Shown: positions 1 to 7,613 of the stretch, one piece after another
Layout: each line of letters begins with the position of its first letter
Numbering within the stretch: position 1 is the first letter of the stretch
Assembly (NCBI GenBank): GCA_002369515.1
Contig: DFFM01000015.1
Location: 4,947-25,392, forward strand
Source: Prevotella sp. UBA3776
Lineage (GTDB): Bacteria; Bacteroidota; Bacteroidia; Bacteroidales; Bacteroidaceae
Length of the DNA: 20,446 nt
Reading direction: 5' to 3'
Made by a program: the position numbers and the translations under genes
Notes under the pieces: generated by a model
What the model saw: the letters and a program-made list of their open reading frames with translations, nothing else
Database searches by the model: none
What the model was told of the DNA's origin: nothing

Positions 1-26
1 AGGGGGAGCCGGAGGGGGCTCTTGGA
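1..26. repeat. G-block intergenic repeat fragment
   Basis: The first bases hold two G5 runs around AGCCGG. The reverse complement of 8698-8716, just after ilvC, matches 17 of 18 positions of GGGGGAGCCGGAGGGGGC. It is therefore probably a partial copy of a dispersed intergenic repeat, cut by the window edge. It lies downstream of cobU on the minus strand. No function is assigned. Confidence 0.5.
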
Positions 27-37
27 GGGGCTGTTTC

Positions 38-565
38 TTACTTTATTTTCACTGGGATTCCGCTCACCATCAGAATCACTTCGTCGGCGCGGCTGGCCAC
101 GTATTGGTTTGTCCAGCCTTGCAGGTCGGTGAAGCTCCGTTGGAGGGCGTTTGTGCTCACGCCTCCGCTTCCTATCTCGTTGGTGACGAAAATGAAGGTG
201 GCTTCCTGTTGGGTGAATCGGTCGAACTCGGCTTTCAAGGCTTCCAGCGTGTCGTCAACGGAGGGTGGCTGGCTTTTTTCGGCCGCTCCGTCGTAGAAGA
301 AGTTGGTGCACCACAAGGTGATGCAGTCGATGACCACCACGCGCCCTGTCACATCGTTTCGGCTGAGCCACTTTTCTTCCTCGATGTTGGTCCACTGTGA
401 GCCGCGTCGCTGCTGATGGCGGACAATGCGCTGTCTGAACTCGTCGTCCCAAACGTGTGCGGTGGCCAGATAGACGGGATGCTCGCTCAGGCTGAGTGCC
501 AATTGCTCGGCATGCTGGCTTTTGCCCGACCGTTGGCCGCCTGTGATGAGAATGATTCGTTTCAT
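38..565 (-). CDS. cobU: Adenosylcobinamide kinase / adenosylcobinamide-phosphate guanylyltransferase (CobU)
   Basis: This is the bifunctional cytosolic enzyme of the late cobalamin nucleotide-loop pathway. It phosphorylates adenosylcobinamide and then transfers GMP to give adenosyl-GDP-cobinamide. The 175-residue product has the usual family length. It opens with the P-loop GGQRSGKS (residues 9-16). His50 in RIVRHQQRR fits the guanylylated histidine, a second conserved strand reads VVVIDCITLWCTN (77-89), and a NEIGSGGVSTNAL segment resembles the NEVG region of the family. The frame stays open upstream to 676, but I chose the ATG at 563-565 because it puts the P-loop at the N-terminus, as in known CobU proteins, and the extra 37 residues look like translated spacer. 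Other cobalamin genes may lie beyond the left edge, but none is visible. Confidence 0.93.
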   Translation of the reverse strand: MKRIILITGGQRSGKSQHAEQLALSLSEHPVYLATAHVWDDEFRQRIVRHQQRRGSQWTNIEEEKWLSRNDVTGRVVVIDCITLWCTNFFYDGAAEKSQPPSVDDTLEALKAEFDRFTQQEATFIFVTNEIGSGGVSTNALQRSFTDLQGWTNQYVASRADEVILMVSGIPVKIK

Positions 566-691
566 ACGTGCGAAGTTACTACAAAAAGCCTGTTTGCACA
601 CTATTTTTAGGGTTAAAAAAGGTGATTTTGGCCTTTTTCTGCCATTGTCGCTGCCAATCGGGCTTGTTTTCGTCACAATTTGTCGTTTTTT

Positions 692-723
692 TTTGGCTGT
701 TCCATTCTTTTTCAGTTATTTTG
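692..723 (+). promoter_or_regulatory. Candidate Bacteroidetes promoter for the OmpA-like gene
   Basis: TTTG at 692-695 is followed after 20 nt by TTATTTTG (716-723), a 7/8 match to the Bacteroidetes -7 box TAnnTTTG. Transcription would start near 730, giving a leader of about 50 nt before the ATG at 778. The surrounding DNA is AT-rich and T-rich, so a chance match is possible. Confidence 0.38.
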
Positions 724-777
724 CACTCGCTTACGTTAACGATAACAGAAAAGTTTTTTGATAATTATTCCATCATT

Positions 778-1959
778 ATGAAGAAAATTTTTATGATGTT
801 TGCCGCCCTTGCCACGGCAGCAACGGTGTCGGCACAGGCACTGACAGAAAGCAAGACCACAGACAACTTCTACATTGGCCTGAACGGAGGCGTGGCTGCC
901 AAGACGGTGGGCAGCAACTGGCTGAAGAACCTCAATCCCAACGCCGGCCTGCGTGTGGGACGCTATTTCACGCCTGTTTTCGGCCTCGCCTTGGAGGGCA
1001 ACGCCTATTTCTCCAACAAACCTTACAAGTCGTCCGGAACGGCCATCCGCTTCACCAACGTGTCGCTGTTGGGTACGGTCAACCTGAGCAACTGGTTCGG
1101 TGGCTATCAGGGTCAGCCCCGCGCTTTTGAAGTGTCGGCCGTCGGCGGTTTCGGATGGGCGCACCTCTTTTCGCACAATGTCTATAACAAGGCCAACCAC
1201 GCCACTTCCAAAGTCGGCATCGACTTCGCCCTGAACCTCGGCGAGAGCAAGGCTTGGCAGATTTACGTGGAGCCCTCGATGACATGGTGCTTCCTGGGCG
1301 GCGTGTCGAACCATGTGGCCGAAACCTATCAGGCCGGTGTCAACAAATACCAGCCCTCGTACAACATCAACAACTCGATGTTCCAGCTCAACGCCGGCAT
1401 CATCTACCGCTTCCGCAACAGCAACGGCGAGCACTATTTCACCACCGCACAGGTGAAGGACCTCAGTGAAATCGATGCCCTCAACGCCCGCATCAACAGT
1501 CTGCGCAACGAGATTGTAGGCCGCGACGCCGACTTGGCTTCCAAAGACCGCGAGATTGCCGAGCTGGCCCGCCAGCTGCGCGACTGCAAGAACGAGAAGA
1601 AACCCGTCATCGTTCAGCAGAACACCACTGCCACAAACTTGCTGCCCACAGTCATCTTCCGCCAGGGCAAGTCGAACGTTGATCCCGCCCAGATGGCTCA
1701 GATAGAGCTGATTGCCATCTACATGCGCAACCATCCCGATGCCCGCGTGGAAATCAAGGGCTATGCTTCGCCCGAGGGCGATCCCGAACTGAACCAACGT
1801 CTGTCTGAGGCTCGTGCCCAGTCGGTCAAGGATGTGCTCGTCAACCGCTATCACATTGCAGCCAACCGCCTCAACACCGTTGGTTGCGGTCCCACCGCCA
1901 CCCTCTTCGAGCAGGTTGAGTTCAACCGCGTCGCCACCTTCAACGACAACACGAAGTAG
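778..1959 (+). CDS. OmpA-family outer-membrane porin / peptidoglycan anchor
   Basis: This 393-residue protein probably sits in the outer membrane and tethers it to peptidoglycan. A signal peptide (MKKIFMMFAALATAATVSAQ) is followed by a beta-barrel-like region of about 200 residues rich in alternating aromatic strands. A short coiled coil spans roughly 228-277 (LSEIDALNARINSLRNEI), and an OmpA C-terminal domain runs from about 285 to the end. The peptidoglycan-binding segment GYASPEGDPELNQRLSEARA (328-347) keeps the conserved Arg346, but the classic TD is replaced by AS. The same frame opens at 568, but the ATG at 778 is preferred because it begins the signal peptide. The gene appears monocistronic: it diverges from cobU and ends before a strong inverted repeat. 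The natural substrate or partner is unknown. Confidence 0.88.
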   Translation: MKKIFMMFAALATAATVSAQALTESKTTDNFYIGLNGGVAAKTVGSNWLKNLNPNAGLRVGRYFTPVFGLALEGNAYFSNKPYKSSGTAIRFTNVSLLGTVNLSNWFGGYQGQPRAFEVSAVGGFGWAHLFSHNVYNKANHATSKVGIDFALNLGESKAWQIYVEPSMTWCFLGGVSNHVAETYQAGVNKYQPSYNINNSMFQLNAGIIYRFRNSNGEHYFTTAQVKDLSEIDALNARINSLRNEIVGRDADLASKDREIAELARQLRDCKNEKKPVIVQQNTTATNLLPTVIFRQGKSNVDPAQMAQIELIAIYMRNHPDARVEIKGYASPEGDPELNQRLSEARAQSVKDVLVNRYHIAANRLNTVGCGPTATLFEQVEFNRVATFNDNTK

Positions 1960-2025
1960 CTGTCTCTGCGAAGCCTTGGTGGGCTTGTCTTACGCCATTG
2001 CTGAGGCTTCATGACATAGTAGGCC

Positions 2026-2101
2026 AAAACCGAGAAAAGACCACAAAAACCGAGAAAAACCGTTTTCTTTTTCTTTTGTTTTGTGGTCTTTTCTCGGTTT
2101 T
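2026..2101 (+). terminator. Long inverted-repeat terminator after the OmpA-like gene
   Basis: A perfect 23-nt inverted repeat (2026-2048 with 2079-2101) starts 66 nt after the porin stop. The right arm ends in T5. The loop carries a second copy of the AAAACCGAGAAAA block (2046-2058), so the right arm could pair with either left copy. It probably ends porin transcription and insulates ilvD. Confidence 0.72.
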
Positions 2102-2184
2102 TGCTTTCACTTTCGGTGCTGGAGGTGGCGGTTTTGTTTGAAACTGTTATCAAATGAAAGCGAAAGAGAAAATTAAATACCCTT

Positions 2185-2219
2185 TTTGTTGGTGTTTCTA
2201 ATAAAAAGGCGTAACTTTG
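2185..2219 (+). promoter_or_regulatory. Promoter of the ilvD-ilvB-ilvN-thioesterase operon
   Basis: TAACTTTG (2212-2219) matches the Bacteroidetes -7 consensus TAnnTTTG exactly. The upstream element is either TTGG at 2189-2192 (19-nt spacer) or TTTG at 2185-2188 (23-nt spacer). Transcription would start near 2226. The leader of about 34 nt is too short for a classical attenuator. Confidence 0.7.
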
Positions 2220-2259
2220 CAAGCTATTAAAAGAGTAAAAAAACAAAAAAACAGAAGAT

Positions 2260-4077
2260 ATGAAACATCCGTTGAGAAGCAGCGTTTGCACCGAAGGCCG
2301 CCGCATGGCCGGGGCACGCGCGCTGTGGGTGGCCACTGGCATGAAGCATGAGCAGTTTGGCAAACCCATCATTGCCATCGTCAATTCGTTCACCCAGTTT
2401 GTGCCCGGACATACCCATCTGCACGAGATAGGGCAAATTGTCCGCGAGGAAATAGAGAAAATGGGCTGCTATGCTGCTGAGTTCAACACCATTGCCATCG
2501 ACGACGGCATTGCCATGGGTCACGACGGCATGCTCTATTCGCTGCCTTCGCGCGACATCATTGCCGACTCGGTGGAATACATGGTCAACGCCCACAAGGC
2601 CGATGCCATGATTTGCATATCAAACTGCGACAAGGTGACACCGGGCATGCTGATGGCCGCCATGCGACTGAACATCCCCGCGGTGTTCTGCTCGGGAGGC
2701 CCCATGGAGGCCGGACGCTGGCGCGGCGAGAATGCCGACCTCATCACCGCCATGGTGAAGGGAGCCGACCCCAGCGTTTCGGATGAGGAAATCAAGCAGA
2801 TTGAGCAGTGTGCCTGTCCGGGCTGCGGCTCGTGCAGCGGCATGTTTACGGCCAACTCGATGAACTCGCTCACCGAGGCCATCGGACTCAGCCTGCCCGG
2901 CAACGGAACCATCCTGGCCACGCACACCAACCGTGTGGAGCTGTTCAAAAATGCAGCACGGCAGGTCGTGAAGAACGCGCTGGCCTACTATGAGGACGGT
3001 GACGAGAGCGTACTGCCCCGCTCAATCGCCACCCGCAAGGCTTTTCTCAATGCCATGACGCTCGACATCGCGATGGGCGGCAGCACCAACACCGTGCTCC
3101 ATCTCTTGGCCGTTGCGCAGGAAGCGGGTGTAGATTTCACGATGAGCGACATCGACAGCCTTTCGCGCCGTGTGCCCTGCCTATGCAAGCTGGCTCCAAA
3201 CACCCAGAAGTACAGCGTTCAGGAGTGTAACCGCGCCGGCGGCATAATCGGCATACTGGGCGAACTGAACAAGGGCGGACTGATTGACGGCTCTGCCAAG
3301 CGCGTGGATGGCATGACGCTGGGCGAAGCCATGGAACAATATGCCGCCTCCACCGATCCCGCCAAGGGAAGGGGAGATGCAAATGATCCCCGACACATCT
3401 ATTTCTCTGCCCCCGGCAACCGGTTCTCTACGAAGATGGGGTCGCAGTCTGAACTGTACGACACGCTCGACACCGACAGGGAGAACGGCTGCATACGCGA
3501 CATCGAGCATGCCTACACCAAGGATGGCGGCCTAGCCGTGCTCTTCGGCAACATTGCTCAAGATGGGTGTGTGGTGAAGACGGCGGGCGTGGATGAGAGT
3601 CTGTGGCACTTCGAAGGCCCTGCCGTGGTGTTCGATTCGCAGGAAGACGCCTGCGACGGCATTCTGAGCGGACGCGTGAAGAGTGGCGACTGCGTGGTCA
3701 TCACCCACGAAGGCCCCAAGGGGGGACCCGGAATGCAGGAAATGCTCTATCCCACCTCTTATATAAAGTCTATGCACCTGGGCAAGCAGTGCGCGCTGAT
3801 TACCGACGGACGCTTCTCGGGTGGTACCAGCGGCCTGAGCATCGGCCACATCTCGCCCGAGGCTGCCAGCGGTGGCAACATTGGCAAGATAAAGGATGGC
3901 GACATCATTGTCATCGACATCCCATCGCGCAGCATCAACGTGAAACTCACTGACGACGAACTGGCCTCGCGGCCGCAGCAACCATTGAAACGAAATCGCG
4001 TGGTGAGCAAGGCTTTGCGCGCTTACGCGCAGAGCGTCAGCTCGGCCGACAAGGGCGGAATCAGAATCATTGAATAG
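2260..4077 (+). CDS. ilvD: Dihydroxy-acid dehydratase (IlvD)
   Basis: IlvD dehydrates 2,3-dihydroxy-isovalerate and 2,3-dihydroxy-3-methylvalerate to the 2-keto acids that precede valine, leucine and isoleucine. The 605-residue product follows E. coli IlvD closely throughout. Landmarks are [11 protein letters not shown] near the N-terminus, [12 protein letters not shown] with Cys123, [17 protein letters not shown] with Cys192 just before SGMFTAN, and near the C-terminus [19 protein letters not shown] and SPEAASGG. The cysteine found early in plant-type [2Fe-2S] enzymes is absent, which suggests the oxygen-sensitive [4Fe-4S] E. coli type; this fits an anaerobe but is inferred. The ATG at 2260 gives the family N-terminus. 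The stop is 2 nt before ilvB, so the two are co-transcribed and probably translationally coupled. Confidence 0.97.
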   Translation: MKHPLRSSVCTEGRRMAGARALWVATGMKHEQFGKPIIAIVNSFTQFVPGHTHLHEIGQIVREEIEKMGCYAAEFNTIAIDDGIAMGHDGMLYSLPSRDIIADSVEYMVNAHKADAMICISNCDKVTPGMLMAAMRLNIPAVFCSGGPMEAGRWRGENADLITAMVKGADPSVSDEEIKQIEQCACPGCGSCSGMFTANSMNSLTEAIGLSLPGNGTILATHTNRVELFKNAARQVVKNALAYYEDGDESVLPRSIATRKAFLNAMTLDIAMGGSTNTVLHLLAVAQEAGVDFTMSDIDSLSRRVPCLCKLAPNTQKYSVQECNRAGGIIGILGELNKGGLIDGSAKRVDGMTLGEAMEQYAASTDPAKGRGDANDPRHIYFSAPGNRFSTKMGSQSELYDTLDTDRENGCIRDIEHAYTKDGGLAVLFGNIAQDGCVVKTAGVDESLWHFEGPAVVFDSQEDACDGILSGRVKSGDCVVITHEGPKGGPGMQEMLYPTSYIKSMHLGKQCALITDGRFSGGTSGLSIGHISPEAASGGNIGKIKDGDIIVIDIPSRSINVKLTDDELASRPQQPLKRNRVVSKALRAYAQSVSSADKGGIRIIE

Positions 4078-4079
4078 TT

Positions 4080-5789
4080 ATGAAAGAAGTAATGACAGGA
4101 TCCAAGGCTCTCATGCGGGCACTGCAGGCCGAGGGGGTGAAAACCATCTTCGGCTACCCTGGGGGAGCCATCATGCCCGTATATGATGCGCTGTTCGACT
4201 ACACGCGTGGTGATAAAAAATGTTTCGACCATATTCTGGTGCGCCATGAGCAGGCGGCCACACACGCCGCCGAGGGCTATGCCCGCGTCAGTGGCGAGGT
4301 GGGTGTGGCTCTAGTCACCAGCGGTCCCGGAGCCACCAACACCCTCACGGGCGTGGCCGATGCCATGATGGACTCCACGCCCATGGTGGTCATTGCAGGC
4401 CAGGTGGCCATCAATGCACTGGGAACCGACGCCTTCCAGGAGGTTGACCTCGTGGGTGTGGCCCAGCCCATCTCGAAGTGGAGCTATCAAATACGCCATG
4501 CCAAGGACATCGCCTGGGCCGTGAGCCGGGCCTTCTACATTGCCCGCAGTGGCCGTCCCGGCCCAGTGGTGCTCGACTTCCCGCGCAATGCTCAGGTGGA
4601 GGAAGTGGAGTGGGAGCCACAGCGCGTTGACTTTGTGCGCTCGTGGGTGCCCTATCCGCAGCTCGACGACGCCATGGTACGGCAGGCTGCCGCACTCATC
4701 AACAGCGCCAAGCGTCCGTTGGCACTTGTGGGACAGGGCGTAGAGCTGGGCAACGCCCAGGAAGAGCTGAAGGCATTCCTCGAGAAGGCCGACATCCCTG
4801 CGGGGCGCACCATGCTCGGACTGTCGGCACTGCCCAGCAACCATCCGCTCAACGTGGGCATGCTCGGTATGCACGGCAACTACGCCGTCAATCTGAAAGA
4901 GCAGGAGTGCGACGTGCTCATAGCCATCGGCATGCGCTTCAGCGACCGCGTGACGGGCAATCTCAAAACCTACGCCCGGCAGGCCAAGATCATCCATTTG
5001 GACATCGACAAGAGCGAGATAGACAAAAACGTGAAAACCGACGTGGCCGTGGTGGCCGACTGCAAAGAGTCGCTGCCCGCCATCACCGCCCTCATCGACG
5101 AGAACAACCACCACGAGTGGCGCGAGTCGTTCCGTCCGCTCGACGAGAAAGAGCGCCAGAAGGTCATCCTTCCCGCCATCCATCCCTCCGACGGCCCACT
5201 GCTCATGGGCGAGGTGGTGAATGCCGTGGCCGAGGCCACCAAGGGCGAAGCCGTGCTCGTCACCGACGTGGGGCAGAACCAACTCTTCGCCACCCGCTAC
5301 TTCAAGTTCCACCGCCAACGCAGCATCTGCACCAGCGGCGGACTGGGCACCATGGGCTACGGCATGCCCGCCGCCATCGGAGCCACCTTTGCCACCGACC
5401 GCACCGTGTGCTGTTTCATGGGCGACGGCGGTTTTCAGATGTGCATCGAGGAACTGGGCACCATCATGGAGCAGCAGGCACCCGTGAAGATGATCCTGCT
5501 GAACAACAACTATCTGGGCAACGTGCGCCAGTGGCAGGACATGTTCTGGATGCGCCGCAAGTCGTTCACCAAGATGATGAATCCCTGCTACGAGCTCATT
5601 GCCCGTGGCTACGGCATCAGCTACGAGGCCGTGACCGACCGTGCCACACTCGGTGCCGCCATCGAGCGTATGCTGAGTGCCGACGGCCCCTTCATCCTTG
5701 AATGTGCCATCAAGGAGGACGACGACGTGCTGCCCATGACACCGCCGGGCATGAACGTCGATGACATGATGCTGGAGATTAATGCATAA
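4080..5789 (+). CDS. ilvB: Acetolactate synthase large (catalytic) subunit (IlvB)
   Basis: This thiamine-diphosphate and FAD enzyme condenses pyruvate with pyruvate or 2-ketobutyrate, the first common step of branched-chain amino acid synthesis. The 569-residue length is typical. The N-terminal pyrimidine-binding domain has the catalytic glutamate Glu57 in RHEQAATHAAEGYAR. A central FAD/regulatory-fold domain follows. The C-terminal domain has the ThDP/Mg motif from GDGG (448-451) to NNN (475-477). MTPPGMNVDDM near the C-terminus is a typical ending. It starts 2 nt after ilvD and is followed by ilvN, its regulatory partner. The last two codons and the stop lie inside a 7-nt tandem repeat (5780-5814). 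With only one ilvB/ilvN pair visible, I cannot say whether the cell has other isozymes. Confidence 0.96.
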   Translation: MKEVMTGSKALMRALQAEGVKTIFGYPGGAIMPVYDALFDYTRGDKKCFDHILVRHEQAATHAAEGYARVSGEVGVALVTSGPGATNTLTGVADAMMDSTPMVVIAGQVAINALGTDAFQEVDLVGVAQPISKWSYQIRHAKDIAWAVSRAFYIARSGRPGPVVLDFPRNAQVEEVEWEPQRVDFVRSWVPYPQLDDAMVRQAAALINSAKRPLALVGQGVELGNAQEELKAFLEKADIPAGRTMLGLSALPSNHPLNVGMLGMHGNYAVNLKEQECDVLIAIGMRFSDRVTGNLKTYARQAKIIHLDIDKSEIDKNVKTDVAVVADCKESLPAITALIDENNHHEWRESFRPLDEKERQKVILPAIHPSDGPLLMGEVVNAVAEATKGEAVLVTDVGQNQLFATRYFKFHRQRSICTSGGLGTMGYGMPAAIGATFATDRTVCCFMGDGGFQMCIEELGTIMEQQAPVKMILLNNNYLGNVRQWQDMFWMRRKSFTKMMNPCYELIARGYGISYEAVTDRATLGAAIERMLSADGPFILECAIKEDDDVLPMTPPGMNVDDMMLEINA

Positions 5790-5814
5790 TGCATAATTCA
5801 TAATGCATAATTGA
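5780..5814 (+). repeat. Five-copy 7-nt tandem repeat across the ilvB stop
   Basis: Five consecutive 7-nt units read TAATGCA, TAATGCA, TAATTCA, TAATGCA and TAATTGA. The first unit overlaps the last ilvB codons, and the ilvB stop is the TAA that begins the second unit. The array fills most of the 42-nt ilvB-ilvN gap. Units of TAATGCA can fold on themselves because ATGCAT is a palindrome. Confidence 0.85.
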
Positions 5815-5831
5815 AATGACATAAACAGAAA

Positions 5832-6383
5832 ATGGAAGGAAAGAACACCCTATACACCCTGCTGGTCTATTCGGAGAACGTGGCCGGCATCCTCAACCAG
5901 ATTACTGCAGTGTTCACCCGCCGTCAGGTGAACATCGAAAGCCTCAACGTGTCGGCCAGCAGCATTCCCGGTGTACACAAATACACCATCACCGCCTGGA
6001 GCGACGAAGACCAGATTGTGAAAATCACCAAGCAGATAGAGAAGAAAATCGACGTGGTGAAAGCCAGCTACTACACTGACGACCAACTCTTCATCCGCGA
6101 GGTGGGCATGTATAAGCTCGCCACGCCCGTGGTGCTCGAGAACGCCGACATTTCGCGCATCATACGCCGTCACGACGCCCAAATCATCGAGGTCAACCCC
6201 ACTTACTGCACCGTGATGCTGAGCAGCGTCACCGAAGAAATACAAAATCTGTTCTACGCACTGGACAAGTTCGGGTGCGTGTTGCAATACACGCGCAGCG
6301 GGCGCATCGCCCTGACGCGCAGCACCGTCGAGCAGGTGAGCGACTTCTTGGAGACACAGGAGCAAAGCCGGAAAAAAGAATGA
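5832..6383 (+). CDS. ilvN: Acetolactate synthase small (regulatory) subunit (IlvN/IlvH)
   Basis: This 183-residue subunit binds IlvB, raises its activity and normally confers feedback inhibition by valine. An N-terminal ACT domain spans about residues 5-80, with YTLLVYSENVAGILNQITAV and the following RRQVNIESLNV; this is the usual ligand-binding fold. A C-terminal small-subunit domain follows (about 95-165), including DAQIIEVNPTYCTVMLSS. The length is close to the IlvH type (about 160-180). The ATG at 5832 places the ACT domain directly at the N-terminus. The gene lies 42 nt after ilvB and 10 nt before the thioesterase gene, inside the same operon. Whether valine inhibits this version cannot be read from the sequence alone. 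Confidence 0.94.
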   Translation: MEGKNTLYTLLVYSENVAGILNQITAVFTRRQVNIESLNVSASSIPGVHKYTITAWSDEDQIVKITKQIEKKIDVVKASYYTDDQLFIREVGMYKLATPVVLENADISRIIRRHDAQIIEVNPTYCTVMLSSVTEEIQNLFYALDKFGCVLQYTRSGRIALTRSTVEQVSDFLETQEQSRKKE

Positions 6384-6393
6384 AAACCAAAAC

Positions 6394-7137
6394 ATGGAAA
6401 AAGTAGGAAAATATCAGTTCATGGCCGAGCCGTTCCACTGCGATTTTGACACGCGGCTGTTCATGGGCCATTTGGGAAACCACTTGCTCAATGCAGCCGA
6501 CTTCCACAGCAACGACCGCGGTTTCGGCATGATTTATCTGAAAACCATCAACAAGGCGTGGGTGCTCTCGCGTCTGGCCATCGAAATGGAGCGCATGCCC
6601 ATGGCCTACGACCGCTTCTGGGTGGAGACATGGGTGGAGAGCGCCATGCGTTACTTCACCAACCGCAATTTCGCCATCACCGGTCTGGACGGACGGGTGT
6701 ATGGTTACGGGCGCAGCGTGTGGGCCATGATCGACACCACCACGCGCCAGCCGCAGAACATTCTCGAAGTGCGCGACGGATCCATCAACGACTTCGTGGA
6801 GCGCGACAAACCATGCCCCATCGCCAAAAGCTCGCGGGTGCAGATGTCGCCCGACGCTCCGTTGGTGCGCACCATCGACACCTTCTACAACGATGTCGAT
6901 ATGAACGGCCACATCAACTCGGTGAAGTACATCGAGCACGTGCTCGACCTTTGGCCCCTTGACTGGTATCGCAACCATCAGATACGCCGTTTTGAAGTGG
7001 CCTACGTGGCCGAAAGCCATCAGGGCGACCGGCTCTCGCTCTACTGCGAGCAGACCGCTGCCGGTGAGCATTGTGTACGCATAGCCAAGGACGACGGCAC
7101 CGAGGTGGTGCGCAGCAAGGTGGTGTTCGAGCCCTGA
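6394..7137 (+). CDS. Acyl-ACP thioesterase, FatA/FatB-like double-hotdog protein
   Basis: This 247-residue protein probably hydrolyses acyl-acyl carrier protein to free fatty acid in the cytosol. It matches the plant-like acyl-ACP thioesterase family (Pfam Acyl-ACP_TE). The second hotdog carries the catalytic DxNxH signature in YNDVDMNGHINSVKYIEH: Asp169, Asn171, His173. Glu207 (in YVAES) aligns with the family catalytic Glu, while the neighbouring plant Cys is Ser208. MGHLGNHLLNAADFH near the N-terminus belongs to the first hotdog. It is the fourth gene of the ilv operon, 10 nt after ilvN, and is followed by a clear terminator. From memory, Bacteroides thetaiotaomicron has the same order, with a structurally characterised homologue. 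Coupling to branched-chain fatty-acid metabolism is an inference; the chain-length preference is unknown. Confidence 0.87.
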   Translation: MEKVGKYQFMAEPFHCDFDTRLFMGHLGNHLLNAADFHSNDRGFGMIYLKTINKAWVLSRLAIEMERMPMAYDRFWVETWVESAMRYFTNRNFAITGLDGRVYGYGRSVWAMIDTTTRQPQNILEVRDGSINDFVERDKPCPIAKSSRVQMSPDAPLVRTIDTFYNDVDMNGHINSVKYIEHVLDLWPLDWYRNHQIRRFEVAYVAESHQGDRLSLYCEQTAAGEHCVRIAKDDGTEVVRSKVVFEP

Positions 7138-7175
7138 AATCCTTGCTTGCCCGTTCAAATCGTGAATACCCCATC

Positions 7176-7211
7176 AGCACCGTGAGAATCCTTTTTCTCA
7201 CGGTGCTTTTT
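7176..7211 (+). terminator. Intrinsic terminator of the ilvDBN-thioesterase operon
   Basis: A perfect 13-bp stem (7176-7188 with 7195-7207) has a 6-nt loop and is followed directly by a T-run (7208-7211). It starts 39 nt after the thioesterase stop. It implies that most ilvC expression comes from its own promoter rather than read-through. Confidence 0.85.
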
Positions 7212-7216
7212 GTTGT

Positions 7217-7450
7217 GAACAATTTGTTCACTCCTTTGCGCTGCAGCTGAACCGCAATGTGCAAAAGGAAATTGTTGCCACCGACAGCACACAGAACAAC
7301 CGACTGACGCTCACGCTCCTATGGAATCTGCCCCGCGGCCGAAAGTATCGCGACCTGAACCGCACCATGAACCACCGCGACACGGAGACATGCGTATTGA
7401 AAAAAGAAAAATGCCCGTTTGTAGTTCAAAATGTGCTCTGTAAGGGTTAA
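7217..7450 (+). pseudogene. C-terminal remnant of an outer-membrane beta-barrel (TonB-receptor-like) protein
   Basis: One open frame here, with no plausible start (only a GTG at 7259), translates to about 77 residues. Its middle part contains LTLTLLWNLPRGRKYRDLNR followed by TMNHRDTETCVLK. This resembles the last strand and tail of Bacteroidetes outer-membrane barrels (OMP_b-brl_3 / TonB-dependent-receptor-like), which often end in a W-N-F, GRKY, N..D.D.GV.K pattern. Nothing upstream supplies the several hundred residues expected, because the sequence runs straight back into the thioesterase terminator. The tail after VLKK (KEKCPFVVQNVLCKG) looks like read-through. I read it as a relic left by deletion or a partial duplication. 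The family match is from pattern memory, not from a search, and a very small unrelated gene cannot be excluded. Confidence 0.5.
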
Positions 7451-7474
7451 TTTGGTATAAAACAGAAAGAAAGT

Positions 7475-7505
7475 TTTGCAGTTTCGTTGCAAATCATTAC
7501 CTTTG
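7475..7505 (+). promoter_or_regulatory. Promoter of ilvC
   Basis: TTTG at 7475-7478, a 19-nt spacer and TACCTTTG at 7498-7505 give an exact match to both Bacteroidetes promoter elements. Transcription would start near 7512, leaving a leader of about 140 nt before the ilvC ATG at 7652. This is unusually long beside the 34-nt leader of ilvD. Confidence 0.72.
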
Positions 7506-7565
7506 CAACTCGAAAAGCTGCAAAAAGGTTAGTCCCCAGTCGATACTTTCGGGCAAAGTGAGCGA

Positions 7566-7613
7566 ATGGACCAACAAGACGACCACTCTCGGGTTAGGGT
7601 GGGCATGGTTCAT
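7566..7613 (+). promoter_or_regulatory. Possible structured leader of ilvC
   Basis: The ilvC leader can form a two-part hairpin. The outer 8-bp stem pairs 7566-7573 with 7606-7613 (one G-U). The inner 6-bp stem pairs 7583-7588 with 7597-7602 (one G-U), with an 8-nt loop. No T-run follows, so it is not an obvious terminator. It could be a cis-regulatory RNA or a chance fold. I do not recognise a known riboswitch or T-box in it. Confidence 0.3.

Noticed and set aside
566..676. Upstream extension of cobU to 676
   Set aside because: The extra 37 residues precede the P-loop start and read like translated spacer; CobU proteins begin close to the P-loop.
568..777. Upstream extension of the OmpA-like gene to 568
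   Set aside because: It would bury the signal peptide and overlaps the candidate promoter.
736..1854. 372-codon minus-strand frame opposite the OmpA-like gene
   Set aside because: It mirrors a gene with a signal peptide and an OmpA domain, and has no motif of its own.
4311..5822. 503-codon open frame on the minus strand opposite ilvB
   Set aside because: It mirrors ilvB; His/Gly/Val-rich, with no domain or start context.
7259..7450. 63-codon frame with a GTG start read as an independent small gene
   Set aside because: The similarity to a barrel C-terminus continues upstream of the GTG, no start signal is seen, and a relic explains it better.
7497..7613. 38-codon minus-strand frame in the ilvC leader
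   Set aside because: It overlaps the ilvC promoter, has no supporting start context and no family that I recognise.
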